64,000 nt of DNA from Pyropia yezoensis (GCA_009829735.1 CM020620.1:23100020-23164019), one strand, 5' to 3'. Shown: positions 51,452 through 63,753, counted from the stretch's first letter. A program made the numbers and translations. The notes: generated by a model from the letters alone, not told the origin.

Positions 51452-51586
51452 CAGGGGTTGTCAAGCGTATCCGGCTCAAGCGTATACGCGCGTAATTTTC
51501 AAGCGTAGTGACGGTACTCGTGCCTGTTTCGCTCAGCATCCCACACACTCACTTGCGTCATGAGTGTGTACATCCACGATACGAGT
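51452..51586 (+). repeat. Dispersed repeat F, copy 2
   Basis: Same orientation as 46937-47068; begins about 200 bases after the channel gene stop. It may provide or disturb its 3' end. Confidence 0.8.
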
Positions 51587-52075
51587 GTGTATCCACCACA
51601 CTGCGCAGTGGTGCGTAAAGGGAGGTTCAGGAAAAGCCTGTTTTGACCTGTTTATGGACCCGCAGGCGAGTCCACAGACGGTTTGCGGACGGCCGTGTCA
51701 CGCCGTTTTCTCTCGGTTTTTGCGAACGCTGCGGGCCCTATGCAAAATTTTACGGGGCACACGTTTGCGGGAAGGCTCCGGGTAACGACTTCGCGAGGAT
51801 CAACCAATAAAAACTCAGCACGCGGTCTGGTCTTGATGACTGGGCGAGTATCAGCCAACCAGCACTCTTTCACTCTTTGACGTCCAGCACCTTCATCTGA
51901 GAAATGCCCGTTTTAATGCTCCTTCCACAGCGGGTTTCTCGCTTCCACAATATTGTGCGGGTCTGCTTTGACAGCTGCTGTGGGGCGCACACGACGGTGA
52001 TGGTCGGGAGACATACGCCCTGTCGCGTTATATGCTCTCGTAGCATAGTGCATGATGCTTCACGTGATGGTCTTA
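51587..52075. other. Intergenic, no gene seen
   Basis: Short frames only; nothing recognisable. Confidence 0.5.
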
Positions 52076-52193
52076 TAGTGCGTCCCATAAAAAGTGGACG
52101 TGCTCGTGTCGTGATCATGTCGAATATCGGCCACTGGACCAATCAAACCCACACTGCACGACCCGTGCACGTCCACTTTTACGGGACGCACAA
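52076..52193. mobile_element. Palindromic MITE, copy 3
   Basis: A 118-bp copy flanked by TA at 52074-52075 and 52194-52195; it has one t fewer in the right arm than copy 1. Confidence 0.85.
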
Positions 52194-52765
52194 TATGCAG
52201 CGCGTACGTCGCCCGACGAAACGGCCACAGAAGGTACGCAAAAAAATATAGATTGCTGGGGCAGACGGTACCGTGAGAGGGGGTCCGCAATCGCATTCCA
52301 CAACCCGACAACCCGATTTAGGGCGTTTTCCTGAACCCTCCCTTGAAGCACCACTGCGCTGTGTCGTGCCAGGCGGCTCAAAAAAAAACCAAGATGAAAG
52401 ACAGTTCAATTACTGAAAGTAACGAAGGGTGCCCGGAACTGTTCACAAGATTCTTCGGGATCAATAATCCCATCATTGTTTCACCCCGTTTTGCATAATG
52501 TTCCGTATAATTTTCTGGTCTCTTGTGCAAGATTGACGATGAACGGTTTACAAAACGTGATCACGAATGTGCACATGAACTATCTTAACGGTAAAAACAA
52601 ACATTTCGATGAACAGTTCTCGGAAAATGATAAGACTTCTGACGTCTGATCTCCTGCAGTCGCGTTGCGAGAATAATACGCTATATGGTTTGGGAACGGA
52701 AGAAGAATTTGACCACTCCCTCAGGCTCAGTCGTTGACTTGTTCTTATTCAACAAGCAGCAATCC

Positions 52766-52887
52766 TAGTGTGCTTCCTGTAAAAGGTGGATGTTGAAGGG
52801 ACGTAAGGTGAAGAATGCTTTGGTCCAGACAGCGATTTTCATCACCTACACGTACCGTCAACATCCATTTTTTACAGGAAGCACTAT
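52766..52887. mobile_element. Palindromic MITE, diverged copy 4
   Basis: The ends resemble copies 1-3 (tgcttcctgtaaaa left, ttttacaggaagcac right), but the middle is different, and the inverted repeat reaches about 45 bases. Probably a second subfamily. Confidence 0.7.
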
Positions 52888-55800
52888 AACCCCGCTTTGT
52901 TGTGACGAGCATGTGCAGACTGTTTTCCATGAATCGTTTGGGAAACATAGCGCCGACTTCGCATGCAGGTGTACTCATTTCGGATTACGTATTGCAGTCG
53001 TCCCAATTTCGGTGCTCTGCTCAAGGACAAGAGCACAACAGTGGTTGACCAATGGCGTGCCTCCGATCTTGCTGCTGCGACCAATGGCAGCCACATTTCG
53101 GGGTCTGTTGTTGTGCTGACAGAGCTGTCGGGCATTTCCGATCGGTTTCTCAGTCGATCCACCGGAGAGCCGAGAGCGTCTGGGGCTTGCCAACTGTCCC
53201 TGCCCAGGACTCGCCTGATATCGAGCCTGAAGAGGGGAGATCGACGGAAAGAACACAAATGCTCTGACCAATGAGCTCTCGTATCAGCCCCAGGACCTGC
53301 GGCCAATCGCGTACTTCCGGGATACGAGAGCCTCGGCATTACTGTGCCGTTCTCATGCCCTTCTCGAACGTCATTGGCTGTAGAGCTGTCAGCGACTAGA
53401 CATTGTGCAGTTGTACTCATGCACAACCGCCACAATCTGGACTACTGCAATGCACGCCATGAGAACAACACATTTGAGTGATTTTGTTATGTGCGGTTCA
53501 GAGCCTTGGCCTTCTGGATTGTGTGCGAAAAATATTATGATCATGGATGGATAAGAATGTCTTTTTACATCCCAGATAGACTAATCAATCTATTAATCTA
53601 TTAAATCTCAATTTTCAAGTAGTCTATTGTTTTTTGCTGAACTTGGCCTCACCCTCGCACTTTTGTTGCTGACCTTCTTGACGCATGCTATGGCGCTCGA
53701 AGTGGCCACTGGCTGACGCTTCACTTTTCAACATCCTTGGTGTCAACTCGTGGACGCTTTTTTTGGTCCGTTTTTGTGACCCTAATTGCAATGCATGCAG
53801 AATGCGACCTTCTTTCGCAAAGAAATTGCAGACGGCTCTCCCCCTGTCTCCGTGAGAGCACAGAGAAGTATGAGAAGCCCTCAAAAGCTGTACCCAATAC
53901 TTTTGGCTTCCGCCATGACGCGGTCGAGGATGACCCTGATGAGCATGTCTTGATGCCAAAGAAGTGTCCGTGAGCTTCTTTCTCTACTGCAGCTGTGTTT
54001 TCCTCAATGGCGTCCCTGGTTTCGAAAGTGCGCGTCAGTGAAGATGGACCTTGGCCACGTGCTTTAATAAATGAGATAGACCTTTAGTGTTCTTCAGCGT
54101 CGCACCGACCCCTCACCATACTTGGCGCGTGCAACCATCAGAGTGGGAGGGTCAGCGGCCAGGGCGGCGGCGAGGAAGTCTGCGGTGTCAGCGACAGCAG
54201 GGATGGCATAAGTAGCAGCGTCCGCATGAGCGACTGACCGTCGCGCAGTGCCAGTTCTGCTGTGGCTGCTCCTTAGCGTAGCGGGGGCAAAGCATTAAGT
54301 TAAAAACATATATAAAAAAGGGGAAAGTGCCAACTGATTCATCTACAATTAAACTATGAATAATTGTATTAATTAAATGTATCGATTTGATTAGTGCCAT
54401 CCATGATTACGATGTCTACAGTGCGACCCGCTTCAGGTGCAGCGCTTTGCTAGTTCTGACAAACCAGCCAACCGTTCTCTTTCGTACCATGCAGCGCATA
54501 CTTGTTCGGTGGTGCCGTTGGAAACACCCCAAGAGTGGCGTCAGCCTCTCTCAACGGTTATTCTAATATTGGACGCGCAATCATTCTGCAGTAGATACAA
54601 ATTTCGGACTCTTCACAGTCTTTGACAAGCGACGACTGGAAAATTGGAGACAGTGCGATGAGCAGATCCTTCCAAAAAATACTGCAACTGGCTTTATCAA
54701 AGGCACGAAATATAGTGCTGTGCATACCGCATTTTCTTGTCATGGGGCGGGGGTGCTAAATCGATCATCGCTGGCGCTTGTGGATCCTTCGTCGCATCAA
54801 GGGAATCTCGCTTGTGGCTTTCTATCTTTCTTTCTTTTTTCAGACTTCGGAACGGTAGTTCCCGTGACCGGTTGAACAGAGTACATCTTCTCAATTGTTT
54901 GCGGCTCCTGATCGTGTTCTGGTCCCCCCCTGACCTCAACGTCAGTGGCTGTTCAGGAGAATTGCAAGCCTATTTCAGGGCTGTACTTGAAGTCATGGCA
55001 ATTGTCGTGGAAGGCCAGATCTAATCTGATTTATTGGAATTCCCGCTTTTATGACCACCGAAATGCCTGCTCTGTCGCACGGGGTGTGCTCATTGGCAGG
55101 AACAGGCATATCTACTGGTGCCCGTAGACAAGAATAAACACCCAGTCAGTTCAATTCATATTGTGAATGTTGGGTGGCGCCCAAGTCACACCTCAACAGC
55201 AATGGCGAGTTGGGACGCATTGCGCTCTGTTCGCGGCTTGGGAGCACCCAACAAACGGTGGCTTGATCCTTCTTCCTTTCTAGCAAATGGCGTACATTTG
55301 CACGGGAAGATGTTCATGCTATCGCTCTGTGCCCAGTTTTTACTCTTATAAAAGCCTCCGACACAGACACAGTGTGGAGCCCGTTGACCAATCAGAACAG
55401 CGTATTTGACGTGCTCTGAGGCCAATGCGACCCCAGAGCCTGCATTCGCAAATAAAATTCCAAGTTTTTCTCAGGATCTCCACAGATAATGGCAGATGCG
55501 GCACGAACGGAATCGAGCTGACTCGGGGCATCGGGGGAAGCCCGGGTATCTCAAGAAATCCGATGGGATTTCTCACTGGCAGCAATCTTCGGAGTATGAC
55601 GGGAGAGCCTTCTTTCAATCCCCCCGCCGCCGGGAAATTATTTTGTCGAGTGCCCCATGAATAAAACGAGGACTGCTTAGGGCATATCCCCACCGCGGTG
55701 GTCACGCGGTCAGATCGCCATGGCTCGTCAGGAACACGTCTTGTGCGCACTAGTTTGGCGATACCGACGTTACGAAGTCCATGCAGAAAGGCCGACCCCA

Positions 55801-57961
55801 GGCGCTTGCGCTGATGTTGCGGCGATATGACGTATTGCCAGCACCACTCCTAGCCCTGCAGCCAGCTGAGCCCTCCGCGCGCCCTGCTGTGTGGTGCCGG
55901 GTAGATCTAGCAAGAGCATGGGAACGCGCACCACAGACGGGTGGACGTGACGAGCTCGTTATGAACTGAGACAAAGAGGGCTGGACCTGTCACAGCCACT
56001 TAAAGACAACACAGGGCGAAATCTTGTACGCGAGGTCTCAGCGACCGACAAAACAATTGAATTGCTGAAGCTTAAGACACCCATTAATGTATTGATTGAT
56101 CGTTCTGAGACGCAAAAGGAAGACCCAACTCTTTCTGTTTGAAAACCCTCCGCCTCATGACTGGCAGTATTGCTGAGTGCCCAATCTTGATTGTAGACAT
56201 CTAATTCACAGAAGAAACGGCTTTGCTCGCCGAGAGAGGAAAAAGTTCCCCATCAATTATAGACTGCATCGTCTATCTATCTATCTCGGCCTGCACCAAG
56301 GTTGCAAGATTATCGTGAATATATCCTGGGGCCGTAAATGATAGATAAATTATCGCAATCAATATTGAATGTGAATATAAATCATGGATCACCACATGGA
56401 TGGATTACGTTATTCACGTGGAGCCACGTGTACCAAAAGTCACTTCAATTCTGCGCGCGGCCTCGGGCGGTCCTGGACCCTGACTCTCTCAACCCATCCC
56501 ACTCGCCTGCGCGTGGCCGGCGCCGGCAGGAAGCATGTCGACGGCAGGAAGCATGTCGACGGCGCCGGCAGGAAGCACGCCGACGGTACCGTCAGGAAGC
56601 ACGTCGAAGGCCCCAGCGTCGGCGCAGTCGTCGTACCCGGCGCCAACGCGGAGCGCGTTGGCGGCGCCAGCCTCAGTAAAATGGGCGTGGCCGGCGCCGG
56701 TAAGATGCACGTCGCGCGGCTCTTCCTCCCCGTCCACTTGAGCCCCCTCCCCACGTCGATGGCGCCGGCGTTGGCGCGGTGGTCGTAGCCGCCGCCAGAG
56801 GAGAGCAAGTTGGCGGCGACAGCGCTGACCGGGTGCGCGTGGCTGCTCTCGGCTGGGAGCAGGTCCGCGGCGCGGGCGCCTGCGGGGTGGTCGTGGCCGC
56901 CGCCGGACCCCGGTGGGGTGGTCTTGGCTGCCACCGGCCGGTGCGTACTCGCTTTCTTCCATGAACTGCGACAAAGCGTTCTTTCTCGCCGTGCCTGCTC
57001 GCCGTGCTGGTTGCGGCCGGCGCCGCCATCGCGGCGGTTGCGGCATGCTAGTGGAGGAGGCCGTGGGTGGCGAGCAGGGACGGTGCTACCCGCGGCGTTG
57101 AGCGAACGCTTGAGGTAGGCTGCAGCACCGACCCCCAGGCGCTGCGAAGGCCTCGGCAGGGGACTGCGCCGTCCCCACCCGCCTTCGTGTTGAGCTAGCC
57201 AGTGGGCACCATATGGGCGGGCGGATGGCTGAGGCCTTCCACGCATGCCAAAGAGCGGCTGCAGCGCGCCGCCGTAGATGTAGAACGACGACCCGACTGC
57301 TGGGAGAGGGGGGGGGAGTGCCGGGCGCTGCCAATCACGGGGCTGCTGGGGAAGAAGTGGGGGTGAGGGATGCTGGGCGCAGCCAACCCCATCTCGGTCG
57401 CGGGCCTCCGCCGCACCCTGGAAGCGGACCTTGCCGCCACGCCGACGCCACTGCCGACGCCCGAGGGTGTGAAAACTTAGCGGCGCCGGGTCCCCCGACC
57501 TGGCCGGCTGGCGCCGGCTTGACAAAGCGGGTCCCGCCCTACAGAGGGCTCGCGGGAAGCCTTCGGACGCCGTCGCACTGTCGTTGGTGCCGCCCCGCCC
57601 CCCCTACCGCACCTGTCTCCGGAGGGCGGAGGGGAGTGTTTGTTGAATTGTTGAGGGGTAGCAGGGGCTGCCAGACGCAGCAGGAGGACGGTCGCAGCAC
57701 GGATGCCAACGGTTCTCGCCTGAGCGGGCCACCGACACAGTCGACCGCCACGCTAAGAGCGGTCGTGGGGCGCCCACTTAGGGCCCCAGAGAAGTTCTGG
57801 CGGACACGCTGGTCAGCCCGCTGCGCGTAGGTCGCGAGGAAAAGTCGCAGGAAGAGGACATCTACACACGACAAGTCGAAATACAACCAAGTGCAGAGAG
57901 AGGACCGCTTTTTCATCGACGGTGCAGAGGGGAGATACAAAAAAAGTGAATACACGCAGGA
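52888..57961. other. Intergenic, mostly no gene seen; repeat fragments and a minisatellite
   Basis: A CCAAT-type repeat fragment lies at 52985-53110 (two accaatggc motifs), with related ccaat motifs to about 53380. A short tctatcta microsatellite is near 56272. At about 56530-56615 a GC-rich minisatellite repeats aggaagcatgtcgacggc-like units. The frames open in 56384-57525 on both strands follow that repetition and I do not call genes there. Confidence 0.5.
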
Positions 57962-59191
57962 TCACTTGTAGAAGGTAAACTCTTGGTCGTCATCCTTCTT
58001 AATGCTGCTCTTGTAGGCTTTCTCGAAGTCCCGGGGGAGAACCATATACCGGTTGGCTCGCACTGCCTGCATCCCCGCCTCTTGGCAGATGGCCGCAATC
58101 TCAGCACCTGAGACCTTGTCCGGCCGGCTGACAAACTCTTCCAAGTCCACCTCGTCGCTCAGGTTCATGCGCCCGGTCACGACTTGGAAGATGAGGCGCT
58201 TCTGCCGCCGGTCTGGTGTTGGGAACTCAATCTTCCGGTCCAGACGACCCGGTCGCAGCAGTGCCGGGTCTAGCGTGTCTGCCCGGTTGGTGCACATGAT
58301 GACCTTAACGTTGGAGTGCTGGTCAAATCCATCCATCTGGTTGAGTAGCTCCATCAAGATGCGCTGAACCTCCCGGTCCGCACCTGTCTGCGCGTCAAAC
58401 CGCTTGGTAGCAATGGCGTCAATCTCGTCGATGAAGATGATGGCGGGCGAGTTCTCCCTCGCCAGACGAAACACGTCTCGCACCATGCGGGGACCCTCAC
58501 CAAGGTACTTCTGCACAAACTCGGAAGCGACCACGCGGATAAAGGCAGCCGTAGTATGATTCGCCACTGCCTTCGCGAGCATCGTCTTGCCCGTACCAGG
58601 CGCACCATACAGCAGCACCCCCCGCGGCGGGTCAATGCCGATCTGCGCGTACAGGCCGGCATGCGTCAGCGGCAACTCCACCGCTTCCCGGATCTCCTGC
58701 TTCTGGATGTCCAGGCCACCAATGTCCGAGTAGGAGACATCCGGTTTGTCGCCTTCCGCAACCATGGAGATGGTCGAGTCCGCCTCAGGGGGGAGAATGT
58801 CCACCAGGGCATTGGAGTGCCGGTGCAACGCCACCGAAGAAGACGGCTTGAGAAGTTCACGGTTGAGCGTGGACAGGATGCGAACGTAGTAGTTGGAGCC
58901 CGTGGTCGAGCCCACAATGCCCGTGGAGGCATCCACCATTTCCAGGAACTGGCCAATGACCAGTGGGACTGACTGGATCCGCTTCACTTCCTCCTGCGCG
59001 TGGAGAAGCTCTCGCTTCAGGCTCTTCATCTCATCCTTGACGTACTCCTCCTGGATCTCCAGCAGCTCATGCTGCCGCTGCAGCTGCTTCAGCTCGGTGT
59101 AGACGTCCGCATCGGCATCAGCATTAGCAGGCGCACCGCCACCGATGGTGCTGCTGATGGCAGCCTCTGCGGGCAACACTGCCGTCGCCAT
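57962..59191 (-). CDS. RPT3: 26S proteasome regulatory ATPase subunit RPT3 (409 aa)
   Basis: ATG 59191 ([11 protein letters not shown]); the open frame runs 72 codons further upstream but with Cys-rich, non-conserved sequence. Residues about 30-75 form the N-terminal coiled coil that pairs with another Rpt subunit. An OB-like domain follows. The AAA+ ATPase has Walker [10 protein letters not shown], Walker B IIFIDEID and the arginine-finger region ([15 protein letters not shown]). The protein ends FYK, a HbYX tail that docks into the 20S core and opens its gate. Sequence features around [19 protein letters not shown] and the FYK end point to RPT3 rather than the other five Rpt subunits. It unfolds ubiquitinated substrates in the 19S base. 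The gene is intact and intronless. Confidence 0.95.
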   Translation of the reverse strand: MATAVLPAEAAISSTIGGGAPANADADADVYTELKQLQRQHELLEIQEEYVKDEMKSLKRELLHAQEEVKRIQSVPLVIGQFLEMVDASTGIVGSTTGSNYYVRILSTLNRELLKPSSSVALHRHSNALVDILPPEADSTISMVAEGDKPDVSYSDIGGLDIQKQEIREAVELPLTHAGLYAQIGIDPPRGVLLYGAPGTGKTMLAKAVANHTTAAFIRVVASEFVQKYLGEGPRMVRDVFRLARENSPAIIFIDEIDAIATKRFDAQTGADREVQRILMELLNQMDGFDQHSNVKVIMCTNRADTLDPALLRPGRLDRKIEFPTPDRRQKRLIFQVVTGRMNLSDEVDLEEFVSRPDKVSGAEIAAICQEAGMQAVRANRYMVLPRDFEKAYKSSIKKDDDQEFTFYK

Positions 59192-59385
59192 GGTGAGCCG
59201 CGCACCCACTGCGTGATGAGGAACGTCGGAGCAGGACAGAATGGAACGGGAGGGGAATGGGCATGAACGTGTACCCGGCACACCAGCTGAGTGGGTGGGA
59301 GTGACTCTGGCGGCACAACAGCAAGCCAGCAAGACACGCTGACAGCTTTTTCGGCAGGCACAGCATGATGTGCAACACAAGTATG

Positions 59386-59396
59386 TATTTATAAAA
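59386..59396 (-). promoter_or_regulatory. TATA box of RPT3
   Basis: On the minus strand the sequence reads ttttataaatac, about 195 bases before the RPT3 ATG. Confidence 0.45.
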
Positions 59397-60469
59397 CGTT
59401 GTGTCATAATTCTCGGTGCTGTTGCGTTCAGTCAACGGATGCAGTCCAGTGCTGCCGCGTAAAGTTTCAAAATCGCGAAATCAGACCGTGAAAACTGACA
59501 GACAAGACCTGAGACAACTCTCAGAGAAAACGGCGAAGGTCATGGCGAGACGAAGTGATGGAGGTGGCGCCCACGTCGAGCACCACCCTGTGGAGATGAG
59601 CAGGAGTCGGCCGTGCCCTCCCCCCCCGTTTTATCTTCGCTTCTTCGCATGCCTCACGCGGGGCCTTCTCTCTCCTGACGTAAACCTCACGCGCCACCGC
59701 TTGAGGACCACAGGGACAACACCCACCCGACGCCATGGCTCGGACGCGGCCACGGCCGCGGCTGTCGACTGCACGGGCCGTCTCCACCACTACTACAAGC
59801 GCAGAGGCTACCGTCACTGCCAAGGCTTCCGCAGTTTGATTCGGCCACCACCGCCCCTCCTCCGGGGTGCCCGTCGTGGCGGCGGGGGGCAAAGCCGCGT
59901 CAGGGGGGAGCGCCGCCAGTAGGGGCGAGCAGCCGGGGGGTGGGGGAGACGCACGGGGTGCTTCTTCTCCGCTGCCGCCTAGCCTCGGGGGCTTGGCGCG
60001 GGGCCCTCGCTGTCACTGAGCTCACCGTCTCCTCGAAAAGCTGGAAAAAGAAAGAGCGCGGACTTGCCAGTTTCCCTGGCACGTGGGGTGCCTATGGGAG
60101 AACACACTGTAAGGTGTGCCTGGTTGGGTCTGACGCCTCGAGGCGTGGAACCTCTCGCGGTCGGGCCACGGACGGGCGGGCGCACCTCGTCGGCGGCGGG
60201 GCCGGCCAGGCACTCTCTTTCGTGCACACGACCTAGACCGCGCTTGCGCTGTTCGGCCACCCTCATCAAGCGACATCTTCCCTGCTCCCCCCCTGTCCCT
60301 GCTCGCCCCGACCTCCTGTCCGTGACCAACCACCCTTGCCGGTGCACGACTGCATTTCTTTTTGCCTGCCTGCCCCGGGTGTCCGTTTTTCCTCTAGTTT
60401 TTCTCCCCCTGTGCGGCCTTTTTCGCCTATCCCCGTCGTTCCCATCCCCCGCCCCTGCCGGCGACTGCC
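59397..60469. other. Intergenic between divergent genes, no gene supported
   Basis: A few short frames occur (for example a 34-codon ATG frame at 59735), none with recognised character. The final 150 bases before 60470 are C/T-rich, as in the leaders of other genes here. Confidence 0.5.
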
Positions 60470-61000
60470 ATGGTGGACGGCGGGCCCTTCCTCCCACCCG
60501 GCGGGCGGTCTCCCCCCACCGCGTTTGTGCTCATCCCCCCCTCGTTTCTGGGCACCCCCGTGGGCGCCCCCCCCGCCTGTCGCTCCCACACCGCGGCGCC
60601 CCCCCCCCCTCGGAGGCAGGGGACAGTTGGCGGCGGCGGTAATGGCGGCGCCGCCCCCATCACCATGATTCGGGGCTTCCCCAACCCGTCGTCTGTGACG
60701 GGCGGGGGCGCCGGCGGCGGCGCGGGCGGCGAGCGCGTTATTGATCAGCTGGTGGACTTCCCGTCGGTGTTTACGTTCAAGGTGGTGGGCCACCGGCAGG
60801 GCGACTTTGTGACGGACATTACTGACCTGGTGGCGGGCGTGACGGGCGTGACGCGGGAGGACGTGCGGGTGAGCGTGCGGGATACGCCCAACGGCAAGTG
60901 GCGGTCCATCACCCTGAAGGCGCCGTGCAATACGGCCGACAATGTGTACGCCGTGTACGATGCGCTGGACCGGGACCCACGGGTGCTGTTCAAGTTTTAG
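60470..61000 (+). CDS. DUF493/YbeD-like small protein, probably organelle-targeted (176 aa)
   Basis: From ATG 60470 the first 90 residues are Pro/Gly/Ala-rich without acidic residues beyond position 3, compatible with a transit peptide. The C-terminal 90 residues match the YbeD/DUF493 family, an ACT-like fold: FPSVFTFKVVGHRQGDF, a helix to VTGVTREDVRVSVRD, then KWRSITLKAPCNTADNVY and a final helix ending DPRVLFKF. Bacterial members are small (about 90 residues) and of uncertain, possibly regulatory, role; photosynthetic eukaryotes carry plastid versions. The gene is intact. Targeting is inference. Confidence 0.75.
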   Translation: MVDGGPFLPPGGRSPPTAFVLIPPSFLGTPVGAPPACRSHTAAPPPPRRQGTVGGGGNGGAAPITMIRGFPNPSSVTGGGAGGGAGGERVIDQLVDFPSVFTFKVVGHRQGDFVTDITDLVAGVTGVTREDVRVSVRDTPNGKWRSITLKAPCNTADNVYAVYDALDRDPRVLFKF

Positions 61001-62517
61001 TTGGTGAGGAGAGCGGGGGAGGAGTGGCAAGGGGGGGGTGGAGGGTGGCGGGGGAAGCGACGGTGAGTGGGGGGGGAGGTGGCGCTGTCGGGTCTCGGCG
61101 GGGTGGGGGAACGTTGAGGGAGGCTGCTGCCTTGCTGTCGTCAGGGCGGGAGGTGGGGGGGGGGGATGGAATGGAGTGGGCAAACTGCCTGTTGGGTGGT
61201 CTTTCGTCCGGGGCGCTACGGGCAGCTTATGGGTGCGCCATACCGCGCCCTTTTTCCGTGGCGGCTGCGGTGGGGTACTCCCTTCCCCGTGAGTCGCGGC
61301 GCCTCGCCTTTGTGGAAAGGGGGCCGCTGGTGGGGGGTTGACATGCTGGGGGGACTGGCGCAGGGGGAGTCCCTGCCCCGGGGTGGTCCGTAACGTGCGG
61401 GTCATTCCTCCCTCCGCGGTTCCTCCCAGCCGCCTCGTCGTTGGCGGCCCTGCCCGTCGCGGCTGGACCACCAGTCGGTGGCCGCCAGTCGCGCTCCTGA
61501 AGGAAGAGGGCGGGTGTTTGGCGTGGTGGTCAGACTGCGCCGTTGGCGGGCCGTTTTCCTCGTGGCCTCTCCCACTCCCCGCTTGTCTTCCCCCACCCTC
61601 CCACCTTCACTGCGCCGCGCGGGGTGTGGCGCTCAGGTTTGCTGTCCGTGACCCACCGGGCGTGGCGGTTGCGTTTCCTGCTACTCCCCACCCACTACCG
61701 CCGCCGCGTTTATGGCCGCCCTGTGCTGCCGGCTGGCCAGCAACGGCCAGTGCCCAGCGTTCCCCCCTATTTCCATCCTTGACACACCCTGCCATTTTCC
61801 TCATTACCGTGACTCCCCGCCGCCCTGGCAGTGTGCATGCAGTGCAGCGGAAAAGCCGTACAGGGTCCTTCCCACCGCCGCCTCACGAACCTCCCGCACG
61901 AGCATGGCCCCCACCAACGAGCATCCGCACCCCCCGCCCCCCCCACCCCCGCCCTCACCCACGCGCCGTTCCACCTCGTGAACCTCGCCCTGCCCCACTG
62001 GGAGCGTCCTCGCCCCCCCTTCCCACCCCCTCCCCACGCACGTGGCCCCCATCCAGCCCGCGTCACCCGCTGGGGAGAAGCCCCGCCGCTGACAAGCCGG
62101 GGCCGACCCTAGCGGCTCAACCCCCCCCCCCGGGACGCCGCCACGCGCCTGACATAGCCGCCGTCCTCGTGCGTTGCGTCGCCGTCACGACGGGGAATGC
62201 GTGGTAGGTGGCGGCGGCAGCGGCGACGGCGGCGGCGGGCCATCTGCGTCGCCATGGTCCACCCGGCCCCCGCCCTCCCGCCGCCCTCAACTGCCGTGAG
62301 GGGGGAGGGAGGGACGCCCCTCCCACGCGCGTGCCACCGTGGCGGCACACGCCGCCGTTGGACTCGGGCAGGAGCGCAGTCGTCGCCGGCCGCGTGCGCA
62401 CGTGGGCAGCAGCGGCCCCGTGGGGGGCAGGTGGCTCGCACGTAGGCACAGTCGGGGGACGGATGGGGGCGCGGGAGGAACAGAGCGACCCAAGAGAGGC
62501 TCCCGGCCCCGTACGCC
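61001..62517. other. Intergenic GC-rich region, no gene supported
   Basis: Open frames on both strands are low-complexity. Long G or C runs occur near 61157 and 62122. Confidence 0.5.
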
Positions 62518-63753
62518 CTATGAGGCTGCCGTGCACCTGTGGCTTGCCCCCCCCTGCGCCCGTCCCCCCCCCCGGTGTCCCAGCGTCGTCCCGCCCACTC
62601 CCTCCTCCCCCCCGCCAGGACCGTTGGGTGCCCTCCTACTACTCGCCGCCGCCCACAAAGACGGGCGAGCCGGTGCCGTCACGGGTGGCGGCGGTCCCCC
62701 CCCCCCACGAGTTGACGCGCCCCCCCACAGCCCCCCCCCCAAGGACCGGCCCGTCGCCCCCTCCCCCCCGCCCGGCGGCCGTGGCCGCCGCGGCGTTGAC
62801 CGGGCGGCGGCAAGGCCGGCGGCCGCGTCGGCCGCCGCCGCCCGGTCGGCGGCCAGCTCGTCCACGCGGTGGTGGAGGGCGGCGAGGCGGGCAGTGACGT
62901 TGGCGGCAAGGCTCGTCGTCGAGCCAGGGGAAGAGCCCCCAGAGGAGGTGCCTGACGACGACAGGGACGCGGCCGGGGAGGCCGCCGCTGCGGTGGACGA
63001 CCCCACCCCGTCGGCCGCACCACTGGCCGCCGCGTTGGCCGCCGCAGCCGCCGCGGCAGCGGCTGTCGCGGCCGAGACGGCGGCGGGGGGGAGCGCCCAC
63101 CGTCGCCCCCGCTCGCGCGTCGGCGGCGGTGGCGGCGGCAGCGGCAGCCGCGCAGGGGGGGTGCAGCATTCCCCCCCCCCCGTGGAAGGGCGGGGGGTCC
63201 CGTCAATGGCCGACCCCTTTGCCAACGGGGTGGCGCCGTTGGCGGCAGCAGCAGCAGTAGCGGCGGCGGCGGCGGCGGTGTCCCCGCCAGCCCCACCCCC
63301 CACCGGCGGGACGGCCTGCCACGCGCGGCCCGCCGGGCGGACGCCCGCGCCCGGGACGCCCGGCGAGGGGGGCGGGAAGAGGGTGGCGAGAACAGAGAGC
63401 ACCACGTCCGCCTCGTCGCGAGGAGGCGGCGGCGGTGGCAGTGGTGGGGGCGCCACCACGTGGGGGGGGGCGCCCGCACCCGCCAACGGGAGGGGGGGCA
63501 CAGCGGCGTGTGGGGGGCGTGCCGCCCGGAGTCGCAACGCCGTCGCCGCGGCGGCGTGGAGGAGGGCGCCGAGCTCCACACGGAGGGCGTCTGGATGGGG
63601 TAGTAGGGGGGGAAGAGGGGGGCAGGCAGGGCAAGCGAGCCAGCAACCGTCCAGGTAGTGGAACCCCGCCGGGGGGGAGAGACGGACCAACAGGCACGAC
63701 ACACCAATGGTCAGCGGCGGTGTGCGGGGGCACTGCGGCCGCCATGGGGCCAT
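62518..63753 (-). CDS. Pro/Ala-rich ORF of unknown function (411 aa)
   Basis: ATG 63753 on the minus strand. The N terminus has a hydrophobic, Cys-containing stretch (TIGVSCLLVRLSPPAGFHYLDGCWLACPAC), then an ordered helix (ALRVELGALLHAAAATALRLRAA), Pro runs, Ala-rich repeats, and a short coiled coil (TARLAALHHRVDELAADRA). No known domain is recognised. Upstream on the same strand, 63920-64000 also looks coding (RLVGVVVWARLRGAWADDE) and ends before gtacgt, a possible splice donor. The true gene may therefore extend beyond the window with an intron, though simple junctions I tried did not keep the frame. Confidence 0.4.
   Translation of the reverse strand: MAPWRPQCPRTPPLTIGVSCLLVRLSPPAGFHYLDGCWLACPACPPLPPLLPHPDALRVELGALLHAAAATALRLRAARPPHAAVPPLPLAGAGAPPHVVAPPPLPPPPPPRDEADVVLSVLATLFPPPSPGVPGAGVRPAGRAWQAVPPVGGGAGGDTAAAAAATAAAAANGATPLAKGSAIDGTPRPSTGGGECCTPPARLPLPPPPPPTRERGRRWALPPAAVSAATAAAAAAAAANAAASGAADGVGSSTAAAASPAASLSSSGTSSGGSSPGSTTSLAANVTARLAALHHRVDELAADRAAAADAAAGLAAARSTPRRPRPPGGGEGATGRSLGGGLWGGASTRGGGGPPPPVTAPARPSLWAAASSRRAPNGPGGGEEGVGGTTLGHRGGGRAQGGASHRCTAAS

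Noticed and set aside
56384..57525. Open frames on both strands with repeated Ala/Gly/Val motifs
   Set aside because: They follow a GC-rich minisatellite; composition is explained by the repeat and no domain is visible.
57962..59407. Full 481-codon frame as the RPT3 protein
   Set aside because: The first 72 codons are Cys-rich and unrelated to RPT3; ATG 59191 gives the family's usual length of about 410 residues.
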